Below the pieces are notes generated by a model that had not been told where the DNA came from, did not search any database, and saw nothing but the letters and a program-made list of their open reading frames with translations. Source: CAVSIS01 sp963814875 (lineage in GTDB: Bacteria > Acidobacteriota > Thermoanaerobaculia > Thermoanaerobaculales > Sulfomarinibacteraceae). From it: a DNA stretch of 64,000 nucleotides. The stretch spans positions 6,804 through 70,803 of the forward strand of contig CAWFFJ010000034.1 in assembly GCA_963814875.1 (NCBI GenBank). The letters are read 5' to 3'. The translations under genes and the position numbers were made by a program. Positions 25,447 to 34,299 of this stretch are shown here, one piece after another (position 1 is the first letter of the stretch; the number at the start of each line of letters is the position of its first letter).

Positions 25447-27963
25447 ATGAGGCCCGTGACCCGTCTGCCCATTCTTGTCTTCGCCGCAGTCGCGCTCGTG
25501 CTCGCCGCCGGTCCGCTGTCGGCTGGCGACGACAGCGTCACCGAGGGGGCGCTGCGCTACGTCGACCCCGAGTCGGGGGGGCTTCGCGGGCTTCCGCTCG
25601 AGCACACCGACGTGCTCGCCCGTGTCTCCGGCACCGTCGCCGAGGTGACGGTCACACAGCGCTTCTCGAACCCGCTCAGCACCCGGCTGGAGGCGGTCTA
25701 CGTGTTTCCCCTTCCGGACCGCGCCGCGGTCGACGACATGTCGATCCGCGTCGGCGAGCGCCTGATCCGCGGCGAGATCCACCGCCGCGAGGAGGCGCGG
25801 CGGATCTACGACGACGCGGTCGCGCGCGGCAACCTGGCCGGGCTGCTTGACCAGGAGCGGCCCAACGTCTTCACCCAGCGGATCGCGAACCTGCGGCCGG
25901 GCGAGGCGGTCGAGGTCGTGATCCACTACGTCGAGGACCTCCACTACGACCACGGAACCTGGCGGCTGGTCTTTCCGACCGTGGTCGGCCCGCGCTTCAT
26001 CCCCGGTGCACCGACCGGAACGACCGGACACGGGTGGTCGCCGGACACCGACCGGGTCCCGGACGCGTCGCGGATCACCCCGCCGGTCCTCCTGCCGGGG
26101 GAGCGCTCCGGCCACGACCTCGCGATCCGGGTCGAGCTCGCGCCGGGCTTCGCGATCCGCGAGCTCGGCTCGAGCTCGCACCGGATCGTCACCGACCGCC
26201 AGGGGCGGGACCGCGCCGTGATCGAGCTCGCGCCCCGCGATCGGATCCCCAACAAGGACTTCGTGCTCACCTGGTCGACCGCGAGCGCCGCGGTCGAGCC
26301 GACCGTGCTCGCGCACCGGGTCGACGAGCTCGGCTACCTCACGCTGATCCTGCAGCCGCCGGCCGAGCCGCGCGCCGACCAGGTCGTCCCCCGTGAGGTC
26401 GTGTTCGTGATCGACAGCTCCGGCTCGATGTCGGGCGAACCGATCGCCACCTGCAAGCAGCTCGTGCGGAGGGCGCTCAACGACCTGCGGGACGACGACA
26501 CCTTCCGCCTGATCCGCTTCGCCGGCGACTCGAGCGTGTTCGACCGTGACGCCCTGCCGCCGACCGCGGCCAACCTCGAGCGCGCCCTGTCATGGCTCGA
26601 CGACCTGCGCGGCGGTGGCGGCACCGAGATGCTCTCAGGCGTCCGGGCGGCGCTCGAGGCGGCCAAGGACCCCTATCGCCTGCGCATGGTGATGTTCCTC
26701 ACCGACGGCTACATCGGCAACGAGGGGGAGATCCTCCACCGGATCGGCGAGGTGCTCGGCGACGCCCGGATCTTCTCCTTCGGGATTGGCTCCTCGGTCA
26801 ACCGCTTCCTCCTCGACCGCCTCGCCGAGGCTGGCCGTGGCGTTGCCGAGTACCTCCGCCCCGGCGAGTCGCCGGACGCCCTGGTGGCCAGGTTCTACCA
26901 GCGCATCACGGACCCGGTCTTCACCCAGCTCGAGCTCGACTGGGGCGGGCTCGACGTGGACGATGTCGAACCGGAGGCGCTGCCTGATCTGTTCGCCGGG
27001 CAGCCGCTGCTGGTTCACGCGCGCTACCGGGCCGGCGGGCGCGGTACGGTCGTGCTGCGCGGCTGGGCAGGTCGCCAGCGGGTCGAGCTGCGCGAGCGGG
27101 TCGTACTCCCGAAGCGCGAGACCGCCAACGCGGCTCAGGCGAAGCTGTGGGCGCGGTCGCGGATCGCCCGGCTCGAGATGGAGAAGCTCAGCGCCGGCGA
27201 TCCCGCGTCCGCGGTCGAGGAGATCATCTCGCTCGCGCTCGCCCACCGGCTGATGACGGCCTACACCTCCTTCGTCGCGGTCGACCGGTCCGAGGTCCGC
27301 GACGACGGCCAGTTGATCACCGTCGACCAGCCGGTGCCAATGCCCGAGGGCGTGTCCTATCAGGGAGTGTTCGGGGAGGCGCCGGCCAACGCCATGACTA
27401 AGAAGGCCGGGTACGGGCAGGTGGTCGCAGCGCAAGGCGCTGTCGCTTTCGAGGAGACAGTGACCCTCAACGGCCCGGCCGCACCGCCGCCCGTTCGAGC
27501 GGCGCAGGCCCGCCGCATCCCGCTTCTCGACCCGTCGCCTCCGGATCCGCAGTCGATCGGGTCCGTCGCGCGCAACGAGTCTGTGAGCATCGCGGGCGTG
27601 CAGGTTGTCGACGCGACCGATGCAGCACGCCAGCCGCTTCGCGCCGAAGAGCTTCAGCGCGCAAACGCGGCGAGCGATCCGGCCTCCGCGGTCCGGTCGG
27701 ACCGAGACCCGAGCTTGCTCCGGTCGACGACAGCGGAGCGACCAGTCCCTGCACCGGTCGAAGGGAAGGACGAGCCCGCACGGGTGGTCTCGCCAGGGCG
27801 TCGGGACGGCGGTTCCGACGCCGGTCAGCCGACCCGGCAGCAAGGCCCCGCCGGCCACGAGCTGCCGTTCCTCGTTCACATGCCGAGCCTGGCCGTCGCC
27901 ATCGCGGCACTCCTGATCGCCCTGGTCGCGTGGGCGGTTGGCCGGCGCGGCGTGCCGGCCTGA
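25447..27963 (+). CDS. Membrane-anchored VIT + von Willebrand A domain protein
   Basis: A large (838 aa) exported surface protein related to inter-alpha-trypsin-inhibitor heavy chains and the bacterial sortase-target VIT/VWA proteins. A signal peptide covers residues 1-26. A VIT domain at about 30-165 contains EAVYVFPLPDRAAVDDM and GNLAGLLDQERPNVFTQ. The VWA domain at about 315-495 has a complete MIDAS start DSSGSMSG and the later FLTDGYIGNE. A Pro/Ala-rich, probably disordered region (about 670-800) leads to a C-terminal transmembrane helix (SLAVAIAALLIALVAWAVG). No LPxTG-type motif is present. ATG 25447 is preceded by GAGAGGAG. It probably mediates adhesion or protein binding. It is monocistronic with a strong terminator. 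Confidence 0.88.
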   Translation: MRPVTRLPILVFAAVALVLAAGPLSAGDDSVTEGALRYVDPESGGLRGLPLEHTDVLARVSGTVAEVTVTQRFSNPLSTRLEAVYVFPLPDRAAVDDMSIRVGERLIRGEIHRREEARRIYDDAVARGNLAGLLDQERPNVFTQRIANLRPGEAVEVVIHYVEDLHYDHGTWRLVFPTVVGPRFIPGAPTGTTGHGWSPDTDRVPDASRITPPVLLPGERSGHDLAIRVELAPGFAIRELGSSSHRIVTDRQGRDRAVIELAPRDRIPNKDFVLTWSTASAAVEPTVLAHRVDELGYLTLILQPPAEPRADQVVPREVVFVIDSSGSMSGEPIATCKQLVRRALNDLRDDDTFRLIRFAGDSSVFDRDALPPTAANLERALSWLDDLRGGGGTEMLSGVRAALEAAKDPYRLRMVMFLTDGYIGNEGEILHRIGEVLGDARIFSFGIGSSVNRFLLDRLAEAGRGVAEYLRPGESPDALVARFYQRITDPVFTQLELDWGGLDVDDVEPEALPDLFAGQPLLVHARYRAGGRGTVVLRGWAGRQRVELRERVVLPKRETANAAQAKLWARSRIARLEMEKLSAGDPASAVEEIISLALAHRLMTAYTSFVAVDRSEVRDDGQLITVDQPVPMPEGVSYQGVFGEAPANAMTKKAGYGQVVAAQGAVAFEETVTLNGPAAPPPVRAAQARRIPLLDPSPPDPQSIGSVARNESVSIAGVQVVDATDAARQPLRAEELQRANAASDPASAVRSDRDPSLLRSTTAERPVPAPVEGKDEPARVVSPGRRDGGSDAGQPTRQQGPAGHELPFLVHMPSLAVAIAALLIALVAWAVGRRGVPA

Positions 27964-28012
27964 TGCACTGCGGTCCCCGGTCGGTCAATCCCGCCCGGGG
28001 GCCGAACCGAAT

Positions 28013-28044
28013 ATGACCGGCGGCGCCTCGGCGCCGCCGGTCAT
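28013..28044. terminator. Hairpin terminator between convergent genes
   Basis: ATGACCGGCGGCGCC and its exact inverse (28013-28027, 28030-28044) form a 15-bp stem followed by TCCTTT. It lies 50 bp after the VIT/VWA stop and 55 bp from the stop of the convergent thioesterase. Confidence 0.8.
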
Positions 28045-28099
28045 TCCTTTCGGTGCAGCCGCTGCCTCCCGCGCCTCACCCTGTTACGTTCTCACCCTT

Positions 28100-28561
28100 C
28101 TACCACCTGTGGTAGGCAGGATGCCCCTCCTTCACCGCCACGAACACGGCGCGGCAGGTGGCGGTGACGTTTCCGCCGGCCTCGATCCGGCCCTCGACGA
28201 CGGCCTTGCGCTCGCTCGCCTCGACCACCTTCGCGCGGACCAGCAGCGGACCCCCGGAGGGAGTCGGAGCGAGGAACTTCACCGACAGCTCAGCAGTAAC
28301 CGTGCATGGCGGTTGGTCGAGTCGCTGGATCGTCATCAGGTGATACGCAGCGGTCCAGTTGCAGTGGCAGTCGAGCAGCGTACCGACGATCCCTCCGGAG
28401 ACCGCGCCTTCGAAGCTCTCGTGGTGAGGCTCGGGCGTGAACTCGCAGACCACCTCGTCGCCGCGTGGGAACGAACGGATGCGGAGGCCGCGCTCGTTGG
28501 CAGGACCGCACCCGAAGCAGCGTGTGGTGGGGGCGTAGGTCTCCTGAAGGCTTGCGGTCAT
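28100..28561 (-). CDS. PaaI/YbgC-like hotdog thioesterase
   Basis: A 153-aa single hotdog-fold protein of the acyl-CoA thioesterase (4HBT/PaaI) superfamily. The N-terminal CFGCGPANERGLRIR motif, FEGAVSGGIVGTLLDCH (active-site helix) and the closing strand VEGRIEAGGNVTATCRAVFV are characteristic of the family branch with an N-terminal CxxC. ATG 28561 follows GGAGGA. Just after its stop the coding strand reads TAGAAGGGTGAGAACG, matching the stop-linked motif seen at 2325 and 5474. It is on the same strand as the small secreted protein upstream. The acyl substrate is unknown. Confidence 0.82.
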   Translation of the reverse strand: MTASLQETYAPTTRCFGCGPANERGLRIRSFPRGDEVVCEFTPEPHHESFEGAVSGGIVGTLLDCHCNWTAAYHLMTIQRLDQPPCTVTAELSVKFLAPTPSGGPLLVRAKVVEASERKAVVEGRIEAGGNVTATCRAVFVAVKEGHPAYHRW

Positions 28562-28682
28562 GGCTGGCTCCTCCGAAGTGCCATCCAGTGTCAACCATCT
28601 CGCCGCCGTTGGGCTTCCCCGCAACGACACGAGGCGCCGGCTCGAGCCGGCGCCCCGTCGACGTGTCGTGGAACAGCTCAGG

Positions 28683-29000
28683 CTAGCTCTTCTGGTGTGT
28701 GCTGACGTCGATGCGGTTGGCGACGCGTTCGCCGTTTTCGGGGGTGTACTCGACCTTGACCCGCTCCCCGAGCTTGAGATTGTCCAGGGCCACCTCGTGA
28801 TCGCCACGCATGACGGTGGCATCCGGTGCGAGGGCGAACTGTTTGGTCTCGTTGGCTCGGCGGATCCAGAGGGTGTTCGACTGGCTGTCGGCCTTGGCGA
28901 CCACGCCGTACGCGATGTCGAGATGGGCCGCAGCCATCGCGGAGGTTGCCAGACCGAGCCCCACAACCAACGCGAAAATGATGACGGTCTTCGAACGCAT
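28683..29000 (-). CDS. Small secreted protein, DUF5666-like
   Basis: A 105-aa exported protein. A signal peptide is clear (TVIIFALVVGLGLATSAMAAAH), leaving an 80-residue mature domain with alternating strands (GVVAKADSQSNTLWIRR, VALDNLKLGERVKVEYT) that looks like a small OB-like or DUF5666-type beta barrel. No catalytic residue or cysteine is visible. ATG 29000 has AAAGGAG upstream. The leader (29040-29110) is strikingly A/T-rich for this genome and contains TTTGACT on the coding strand, a possible -35, so it is likely well transcribed. Its function is unknown. Confidence 0.75.
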   Translation of the reverse strand: MRSKTVIIFALVVGLGLATSAMAAAHLDIAYGVVAKADSQSNTLWIRRANETKQFALAPDATVMRGDHEVALDNLKLGERVKVEYTPENGERVANRIDVSTHQKS

Positions 29001-29373
29001 GAGTTTTCTCCTTTCGGCCGGCGCGATGTCACCCGGCTCGAGAGATTCATCCGCATTTTTTGTGCCACTCGAACACAAGTTATTGTTGCATATAGCGTTG
29101 AAGTCAAACCTCGGTCGCGCACCGAAGGCCCGGGAGGCTTGAGACACGCCACTCTGACATGTCATCCGAGGTTGTGCCGACCGTCGCGGCTCCATGCCAG
29201 GTCACCGTTCTCGTCGGGGAACAGCCAGGTGGAAGGGACCTCTCGTGACGGCGTACGTTCTCCAAACGACACCGGAGGGCGCCGATTCGGCGCTGCCGTG
29301 AACCCCTCGCAGACCGCGGGGCGTAGTCCCGGGAGGCGGCGCGACGTCCCGACTGCCGCCAGGGGTCCTCGCC
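29001..29373. other. Intergenic leader and possible gene relict
   Basis: 29001-29130 carries the A/T-rich promoter region of the small secreted protein. 29162-29373 has no complete gene. The minus strand near 29162-29240 reads a coding-like end (TWLFPDENGDLAWSRDG), but nothing protein-like extends upstream of it. Confidence 0.4.
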
Positions 29374-30345
29374 CTACGTACTGCTCGAGAACGGTATCCG
29401 TCCGCTGGCGAGGCGTGCAGCGTGCCACGCCACAAATGTCAATGGCACCGCCGCCAGGACGTCAATGACGTAGTGGTAGCTGAGCAGGACGGTCGAGGCG
29501 ATGAGTAGCGCGGCAAGCGGCAGCATCGCGCGGTACAGCCAGCGCAGACGGCGTAGGGCGCAGGCGAGAGCGGCCAGCGTGACCATGGTGTGTCCGGACG
29601 GAAACACGTCGCTCTTGGTGGTCTCCAACTGGTCGAGATGGGTGCGGATGGCGCCGCCCACGAGGCCGTCCGGAAGCGTGGCGTAGCGCTCGCTCGCGAT
29701 GCCTGTGCGGGGGCCGTAGGCGGGTACGGCGAAGTACCCGGCGTACGACACGAGAAAGGTGAAGACGAGCACGGCAGTCACCCGCGGCAGGTTGGGGTCC
29801 CGACGCCAGGCAAGAGCGATCACCACCGCCAGGGGTATGAAGTAGAACGAGGCATAGGCGAGGGTGAGTAGGTCGGCGCCCCAGGCGGGCAGGTGGAGGG
29901 TCGCGAGCGCGGTCTGCAGCTCGACCCCGAGCAGCGAGCGATCGAGACTGGTGAGCAGCTCGTCCCGGATGGGCGGGTGGTCGACCAGCACCAACGCGCC
30001 GACGTTAAGGTAGATGTAGACGATCACCGGGAATGGCGCGAGCTCGCGCAACCAGTATCGCCACGGCGGCGAGCCCGCTTCGGTGAGCCGGATCAGGGCG
30101 AAGTAGGCGACGGCGGTGGCAATCGGGCCGATCACCGCGCCGGGTCCCAGGATGGCAAGATAGCGCAGCGCCATCAGGGCCATGAGAGCGAGCGCGACGA
30201 ACAGAGTCGTTTCGGCGGGACGGGGGGTAGGTAGCCAGGCGAGGACCGAGTTCCATGCCGAGATCGGCACCGCCTCGGTTGAGGCGGCGTCGCTGAGCGG
30301 AGCTTGCGGATCGCCGGTGCCGCGCATGACGTACCCGGGGGTCAT
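29374..30345 (-). CDS. PAP2-superfamily integral membrane phosphatase or phosphotransferase
   Basis: A 323-aa polytopic membrane protein of the PAP2 / inositol-phosphorylceramide-synthase-like group, which dephosphorylates or transfers phosphate groups of lipids. The phosphatase motifs are present as SGHTMVT (motif 2, in VFPSGHTMVT) and YHYVIDVLA (motif 3, catalytic His). The YFAVPAYGPR segment before them is typical of the AUR1-like family. About seven to eight hydrophobic helices are visible. The start is uncertain: ATG 30345 or ATG 30327, neither with a good ribosome site. It is about 150 bp downstream of cysE on the same strand. Whether it acts on inositol lipids or prenyl phosphates is open. 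Confidence 0.8.
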   Translation of the reverse strand: MTPGYVMRGTGDPQAPLSDAASTEAVPISAWNSVLAWLPTPRPAETTLFVALALMALMALRYLAILGPGAVIGPIATAVAYFALIRLTEAGSPPWRYWLRELAPFPVIVYIYLNVGALVLVDHPPIRDELLTSLDRSLLGVELQTALATLHLPAWGADLLTLAYASFYFIPLAVVIALAWRRDPNLPRVTAVLVFTFLVSYAGYFAVPAYGPRTGIASERYATLPDGLVGGAIRTHLDQLETTKSDVFPSGHTMVTLAALACALRRLRWLYRAMLPLAALLIASTVLLSYHYVIDVLAAVPLTFVAWHAARLASGRIPFSSST

Positions 30346-30495
30346 TCTACGCCACGCGCGGGGCAAGCAACGGCCGGTCTCTTCTCCTCCCGCGCGCGAT
30401 GTGCGCAGCACATCGAAGGACCTCATAGGGTACAGCCCCTCGAGACCGCGCTGAAGCACGGCCTGGGCTCAGCAGGGCCTGTGCCCAGAAAGGTC

Positions 30496-31467
30496 CTAGA
30501 TCCCGCCGCCGTTCTCGAAACGTTCGCTGGTGAAGCTCGACTGTGCAACCCGGCTGCCCGGCGGGACGTTGCGCGTCAGCCACACGTTGCCCCCGATGAC
30601 CGATCCTGCGCCGATGGTGACGCGGCCAAGGATGGTCGCACCGGAGTAGATCGTGACGTCGTCCTCGATGATCGGGTGACGTTCCATGCCCTTGATCGGG
30701 TGGCCGTGCTCGTCGAGAGGGAAGCTCTTGGCGCCCAGGGTGACGCCCTGGTAGACCCGAACGCGGTCGCCGATGCGGCAGGTCTCGCCGATGACGACCC
30801 CGGTGCCGTGGTCGATGAAGAAGCGCTCGCCGATCGCGGCGCCGGGGTGGATGTCGATCCCCGTCAGGCTGTGGGCGTGCTCCGAGATGAGGCGAGGGAT
30901 GAGTGGGACGCCGAGCCGCTCGAGCTGGTGGGCGATGCGATGGCTGGTCACGGCGAGCACACCGGGGTAGCAGAAGATCGCCTCTGCCGGGCTCGGAGCT
31001 GCGGGATCACCCTCGTAGGCCGCGACTGCGTCCAGAGCGAGCAGCCGCCGGGTCTCGGGGAGCGAACGCAGGAACTCGGCGGTGATCTGCTTCGCTTGCG
31101 ACAGACACTGGGCGAGCACGCGATCGCCGGGTTCGCGGGCACACGCGAAGCACAGGCCGCGGTGGACCTCATCGACCATGATGAGCGAGGCGCGGTGGAG
31201 GGTGGCGCCGAGGTGGTAGAAGAGGCTCTCGTCGGTGACGTCGCGGTTTCCGAAGAACCCGGGGAAGAGCACCGCCCGCAGCAGCTCGACCATCTGGATG
31301 ATCTCGTCCCGGGAGGGAAGCGGGTGGCCCTGAAAGGTGCGCCGCAGAGAGGTAGCGAGGCAGTCCTTCTGTGCGTCCAGGGTGGCGACGACCTCGGTCA
31401 GGGCGTGATCGACCTCACCCACGCTGTGGTTGTGGAACTGGGGCTCGAAGATGGGCAAGTCGGCCAT
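30496..31467 (-). CDS. cysE: Serine O-acetyltransferase (CysE/EpsC type)
   Basis: It transfers acetyl from acetyl-CoA to L-serine, the first step of cysteine synthesis, in the cytoplasm. The 323-aa length fits the longer SAT branch with an extended N-terminal helical domain (about residues 1-180). The catalytic part is a left-handed beta-helix of hexapeptides: ISEHAHSLTGIDIHPGAAIG, then FFIDHGTGVVIGET, YQGVTLGAKSFP and VTIGAGSVIGG, with the catalytic Asp-His pair visible. ATG 31467 has GGGAGG upstream. No cysK is adjacent. The PAP2 gene follows on the same strand. Confidence 0.9.
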   Translation of the reverse strand: MADLPIFEPQFHNHSVGEVDHALTEVVATLDAQKDCLATSLRRTFQGHPLPSRDEIIQMVELLRAVLFPGFFGNRDVTDESLFYHLGATLHRASLIMVDEVHRGLCFACAREPGDRVLAQCLSQAKQITAEFLRSLPETRRLLALDAVAAYEGDPAAPSPAEAIFCYPGVLAVTSHRIAHQLERLGVPLIPRLISEHAHSLTGIDIHPGAAIGERFFIDHGTGVVIGETCRIGDRVRVYQGVTLGAKSFPLDEHGHPIKGMERHPIIEDDVTIYSGATILGRVTIGAGSVIGGNVWLTRNVPPGSRVAQSSFTSERFENGGGI

Positions 31468-31520
31468 CGGGTGCCTCCCGGGTCGGGAAACACCCGACCC
31501 CCGTAGCCTAGTCCCGGATG

Positions 31521-31718
31521 GGCGCCGGCCCAACCACCAAGACACCAAACAAGCAAGACATCGCGAGGCCAAGGGTGATTCGGGGCGCTCGCTCCTTGTT
31601 CGAGCGAGACGTTGCGAAGGGCCTGTCGACGGGGTTTGGAAACCGCTCGGGCTCAGGAGAATTCGAGCCCAAGCGCGGCCATGCGATGGCTTGGTGTCTT
31701 CGTGGTTCTTCCGGCGCC
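31521..31718. repeat. Gene-end repeat element E with about 33-bp inverted ends
   Basis: The left end (31521-31553) and the right end (31687-31718, inverted) align as GGCGCCGG, then 2-3 differing bases, then AACCACNAAGACACCAA. The element (198 bp) separates the cysE start from the zinc peptidase stop. Its right end carries the C of that gene's stop codon (CTA, 31718-31720). The words match element C. Confidence 0.75.
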
Positions 31719-32587
31719 TACGGCTCCGCCGCCGAGAAGGTGTCGCAGTCGTTCATGTCTCCACTCGCGAATCCCTGTCGGAACCACCGCACCCGCTGCG
31801 CCGAGCTGCCGTGGGTGAACGAGTCGGGAACAACGTACCCGCGTGACTGGCGCTGGATGCGGTCGTCGCCGATCGCGCTGGCGGCGTTGAGCGCCTCCTC
31901 GATGTCGCCGGGCTCCAGGATGCTCCGACTGCGTTGTGCGTGATACGCCCACACGCCGGCCAGGCAGTCGGCCTGCAGCTCGAGCCGCACCGAGAGAGCG
32001 TTGGCCCCGGCCTCGTCGGTGCGGCCTTGCAGGCGGCGGACCTGGTCCGAGATGCCGAGCAGGTTCTGGACATGGTGCCCGATCTCGTGGGCGATGACGT
32101 AGGCCTGCGCGAAGTCGCCGGGAGCGTGGAACCGGCTCCGCAGCTCGTCATAGAAGGCGAGGTCGATGTAGACCTTTTGGTCGCCGGGGCAGTAGAACGG
32201 GCCCATGGCGGCTTCGCCGAGCCCGCACGCGGACCGGGTCGCGCCGGAGAAGAGGACAAGTGTCGGCGCCTGGTAGCGGGTGCCGCGGCTCGCAAAGATC
32301 TCGCTCCACGTGTCTTCGGTTTCGGCGAGCACGGCCGACACGAAGTCGGCACCCTCGTCCGCGGCGCCCGGTCCCGCGCCGGAAGGCTCGACGGAGGCCG
32401 AGGGCGGCAGGCTGTCACTCGGCATCTGCTGCAGCAGCTGGGTCGGGTCCACGCCCAGCAACAGCGCGATCACGACGACAACCAGCAGCCCGACACCGCC
32501 CAGGCCACCGACGGCGACCCCACGCCCGACGCTCATGCCGCGCCGATCCTCGACGTTCGAGCTTCTGCGCCCTTCCCGCCAACGCAT
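31718..32587 (-). CDS. Neutral zinc metallopeptidase (YpfJ/KPN_02809 family)
   Basis: A 289-aa membrane-anchored protein of the putative neutral zinc metallopeptidase family. After a basic N-terminus (MRWREGRRSSNVEDRRG) a Gly/Val-rich transmembrane helix (about 22-45) is followed by an extracytoplasmic domain. The zinc site is HEIGHHVQNLLG. Family features CGLGEAAMGPFYCPGDQ and LELQADCLAGVWAY are intact, the latter providing the third ligand region. ATG 32587 has GGAGG nine bases upstream. The stop lies in GCGCCTACGGC (plus strand), the same 11-mer as at the sppA stop. The biological substrate is unknown for the whole family. Confidence 0.88.
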   Translation of the reverse strand: MRWREGRRSSNVEDRRGMSVGRGVAVGGLGGVGLLVVVVIALLLGVDPTQLLQQMPSDSLPPSASVEPSGAGPGAADEGADFVSAVLAETEDTWSEIFASRGTRYQAPTLVLFSGATRSACGLGEAAMGPFYCPGDQKVYIDLAFYDELRSRFHAPGDFAQAYVIAHEIGHHVQNLLGISDQVRRLQGRTDEAGANALSVRLELQADCLAGVWAYHAQRSRSILEPGDIEEALNAASAIGDDRIQRQSRGYVVPDSFTHGSSAQRVRWFRQGFASGDMNDCDTFSAAEP

Positions 32588-32736
32588 GGCCCGGTCCTCC
32601 CTCGACTTTCGATCGACAGGGCAAGGATAGTCCATTCCGAAAACCGTCGTTGCCCCCTTGCGATCGGACCAATCCCGCATTATGATTGCGATCGATTCCT
32701 ACATTCGAGGCGACCTGGGGACGGAGGAGAATGGAA

Positions 32737-34115
32737 ATGAAGACGCGAAGACTGGGTATCGTGGTGGTTGCGGCCGCCTCCCTGCTCGTGCCGGCAGTGG
32801 CCGGGGCCGGGCAGAAGCCGCCGATCCTGCCGTCAAACCCGCAGGCGAACATCTTCCTGGAGAACAGTCTGGTTCGGATCTCGGTCGAGAACACCGACGG
32901 CAACTTCGGCATCGGCACGTCATCCACGAACGCCAGACCCTGCGAGTCGCTCCTGTACGGCTTCAGTTGCGGAGGCTCCAGCTCCACGACCAACATCAAG
33001 GTGCGGGTCGACGGCCAGGTCTGGGATCTGGCCGATCAGACCGGCAACTGCGACGGCGAGGCCACCTATGTGTCCTCGATCGTCGTCGGCGGCTCGATCG
33101 AGAGCCGCTGGACGATCCCGTCGCCAGCCCTGTCTGTCCTGGTGAAGCACACCCCGGTGCTGTTCGACGCCACCACCGGGGCGATCCTGACCGAGACCTT
33201 CGTGACCAACAACGACCCCACCGGCGCACCGCACGACATCGGCGTGCTCTACGAGTACGACACCGAGGTCGCGGGCAACGACTCGTCCGAGATCGCGGCC
33301 GGCGGCACCTGGTACCCCAACGAGACCTGCTTCGCGAGCGTGCCCTTCACCTACTGGGAGGCGTTCGAGGACCAGGTCCCGCCCCAGGCCGGGGACCTCA
33401 TCGGGCGCGGGACGGTCACCGGCGGTGGCGCGGTGACGCCGGACCGGTTCGCGATCGGCTACTGGGGCGACATGTACGACGCCTGCTGGGACTACACCTG
33501 CAGCGGCGACCCCTACGGCGACTCGGCGGTGATCTACTGGTGGGACGAGGATTCGGTCGCGGCGAGCGCAACCCGTCGGGTCGGCACCTACTACGGCGTC
33601 GGCAACGTGCAGGTCGCCGAGGGCGACCTCGCGATCAGCCTCTCGGCGCCCTCCACCCTGCAGTGCGACGGCACGGACATCACGCCCAACCCGTTCGGTC
33701 TCACGGCCTTCGTCACCAACACCACGGGCGGGACCTGCACCAACGTGGTCGCGACCCTCACCCCGAGCGCGGCCTCGAGCACCGGCGACCCGCTGATGGT
33801 CAACCTGGGGTCGCTGACCTCCGGTCAGACCCTGCAGGCGTTCTGGAACGTGACCGCCAGCGGCGACCCGTGCGGCAGGGCGCTCGGGTACACGGTCGAG
33901 GTGGTGTCGGCCGACTGTGCGAGACGAACAGCGCCGACGACACTGTCACGGTGCCGTGCTGCACCGGCGAGATCACACCGACGCCCACGTCGACACCCCG
34001 GGTGACGCCGACGCCGTTCGAGCCGGTGCCCGCCCTCGGCCGCGGCGGCCTGCTGGTCTTCGTCGGCCTGCTCGCAGCGCTCGGCGCCGGTCTGCTCTTC
34101 CTGCGCCGGACCTGA
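32737..34115 (+). CDS. Secreted protein with IPTL-CTERM-like sorting signal, frameshifted
   Basis: An exported protein of about 459 aa. The signal peptide (LGIVVVAAASLLVPAVAGAG) starts at ATG 32737, with AGGAG seven bases upstream. A beta-rich domain with a Cys-Asp-Tyr-rich middle (WGDMYDACWDYTCSGD) and a DUF11-like C-terminal repeat follow. At about 33917-33922 the frame breaks. One missing base joins VEVVSADC to ETNSADDTVTVPCCTG, then a Thr/Pro spacer and VPALGRGGLLVFVGLLAALG with FLRRT. That end has the layout of an IPTL-CTERM surface-sorting signal (motif, helix, basic tail). The catalytic role is unknown. If the frameshift is genuine, the anchor is lost. Confidence 0.75.
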
Positions 34116-34136
34116 GCGGAACGTCGTTCTGAACTG

Positions 34137-34165
34137 ACGGGCCGGGAGCGATGCTCCCGGCCCGT
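34137..34165 (+). terminator. Hairpin terminator
   Basis: ACGGGCCGGGAGC pairs perfectly with GCTCCCGGCCCGT around GAT, 22 bp after the stop of the IPTL-CTERM-like gene, followed by TGTTGT. Confidence 0.75.
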
Positions 34166-34299
34166 TGTTGTGGGGTCCTCGCCGTCGAGGGTGCCAACGC
34201 GTGCCCGAGCGGCAGGAATACCGCTCCGAAGGCGGGCCTTGTGATGTTGTGGGGATGGCCCGGTTTGCGTGTACGGGCCTCCAGGTGGGGCGACATGGC

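Noticed and set aside
29162..29428. Minus-strand open frame ending TWLFPDENGDLAWSRDG
   Set aside because: Only the last 25 or so codons look coding and there is no matching upstream part, so it is noted as a possible relict.
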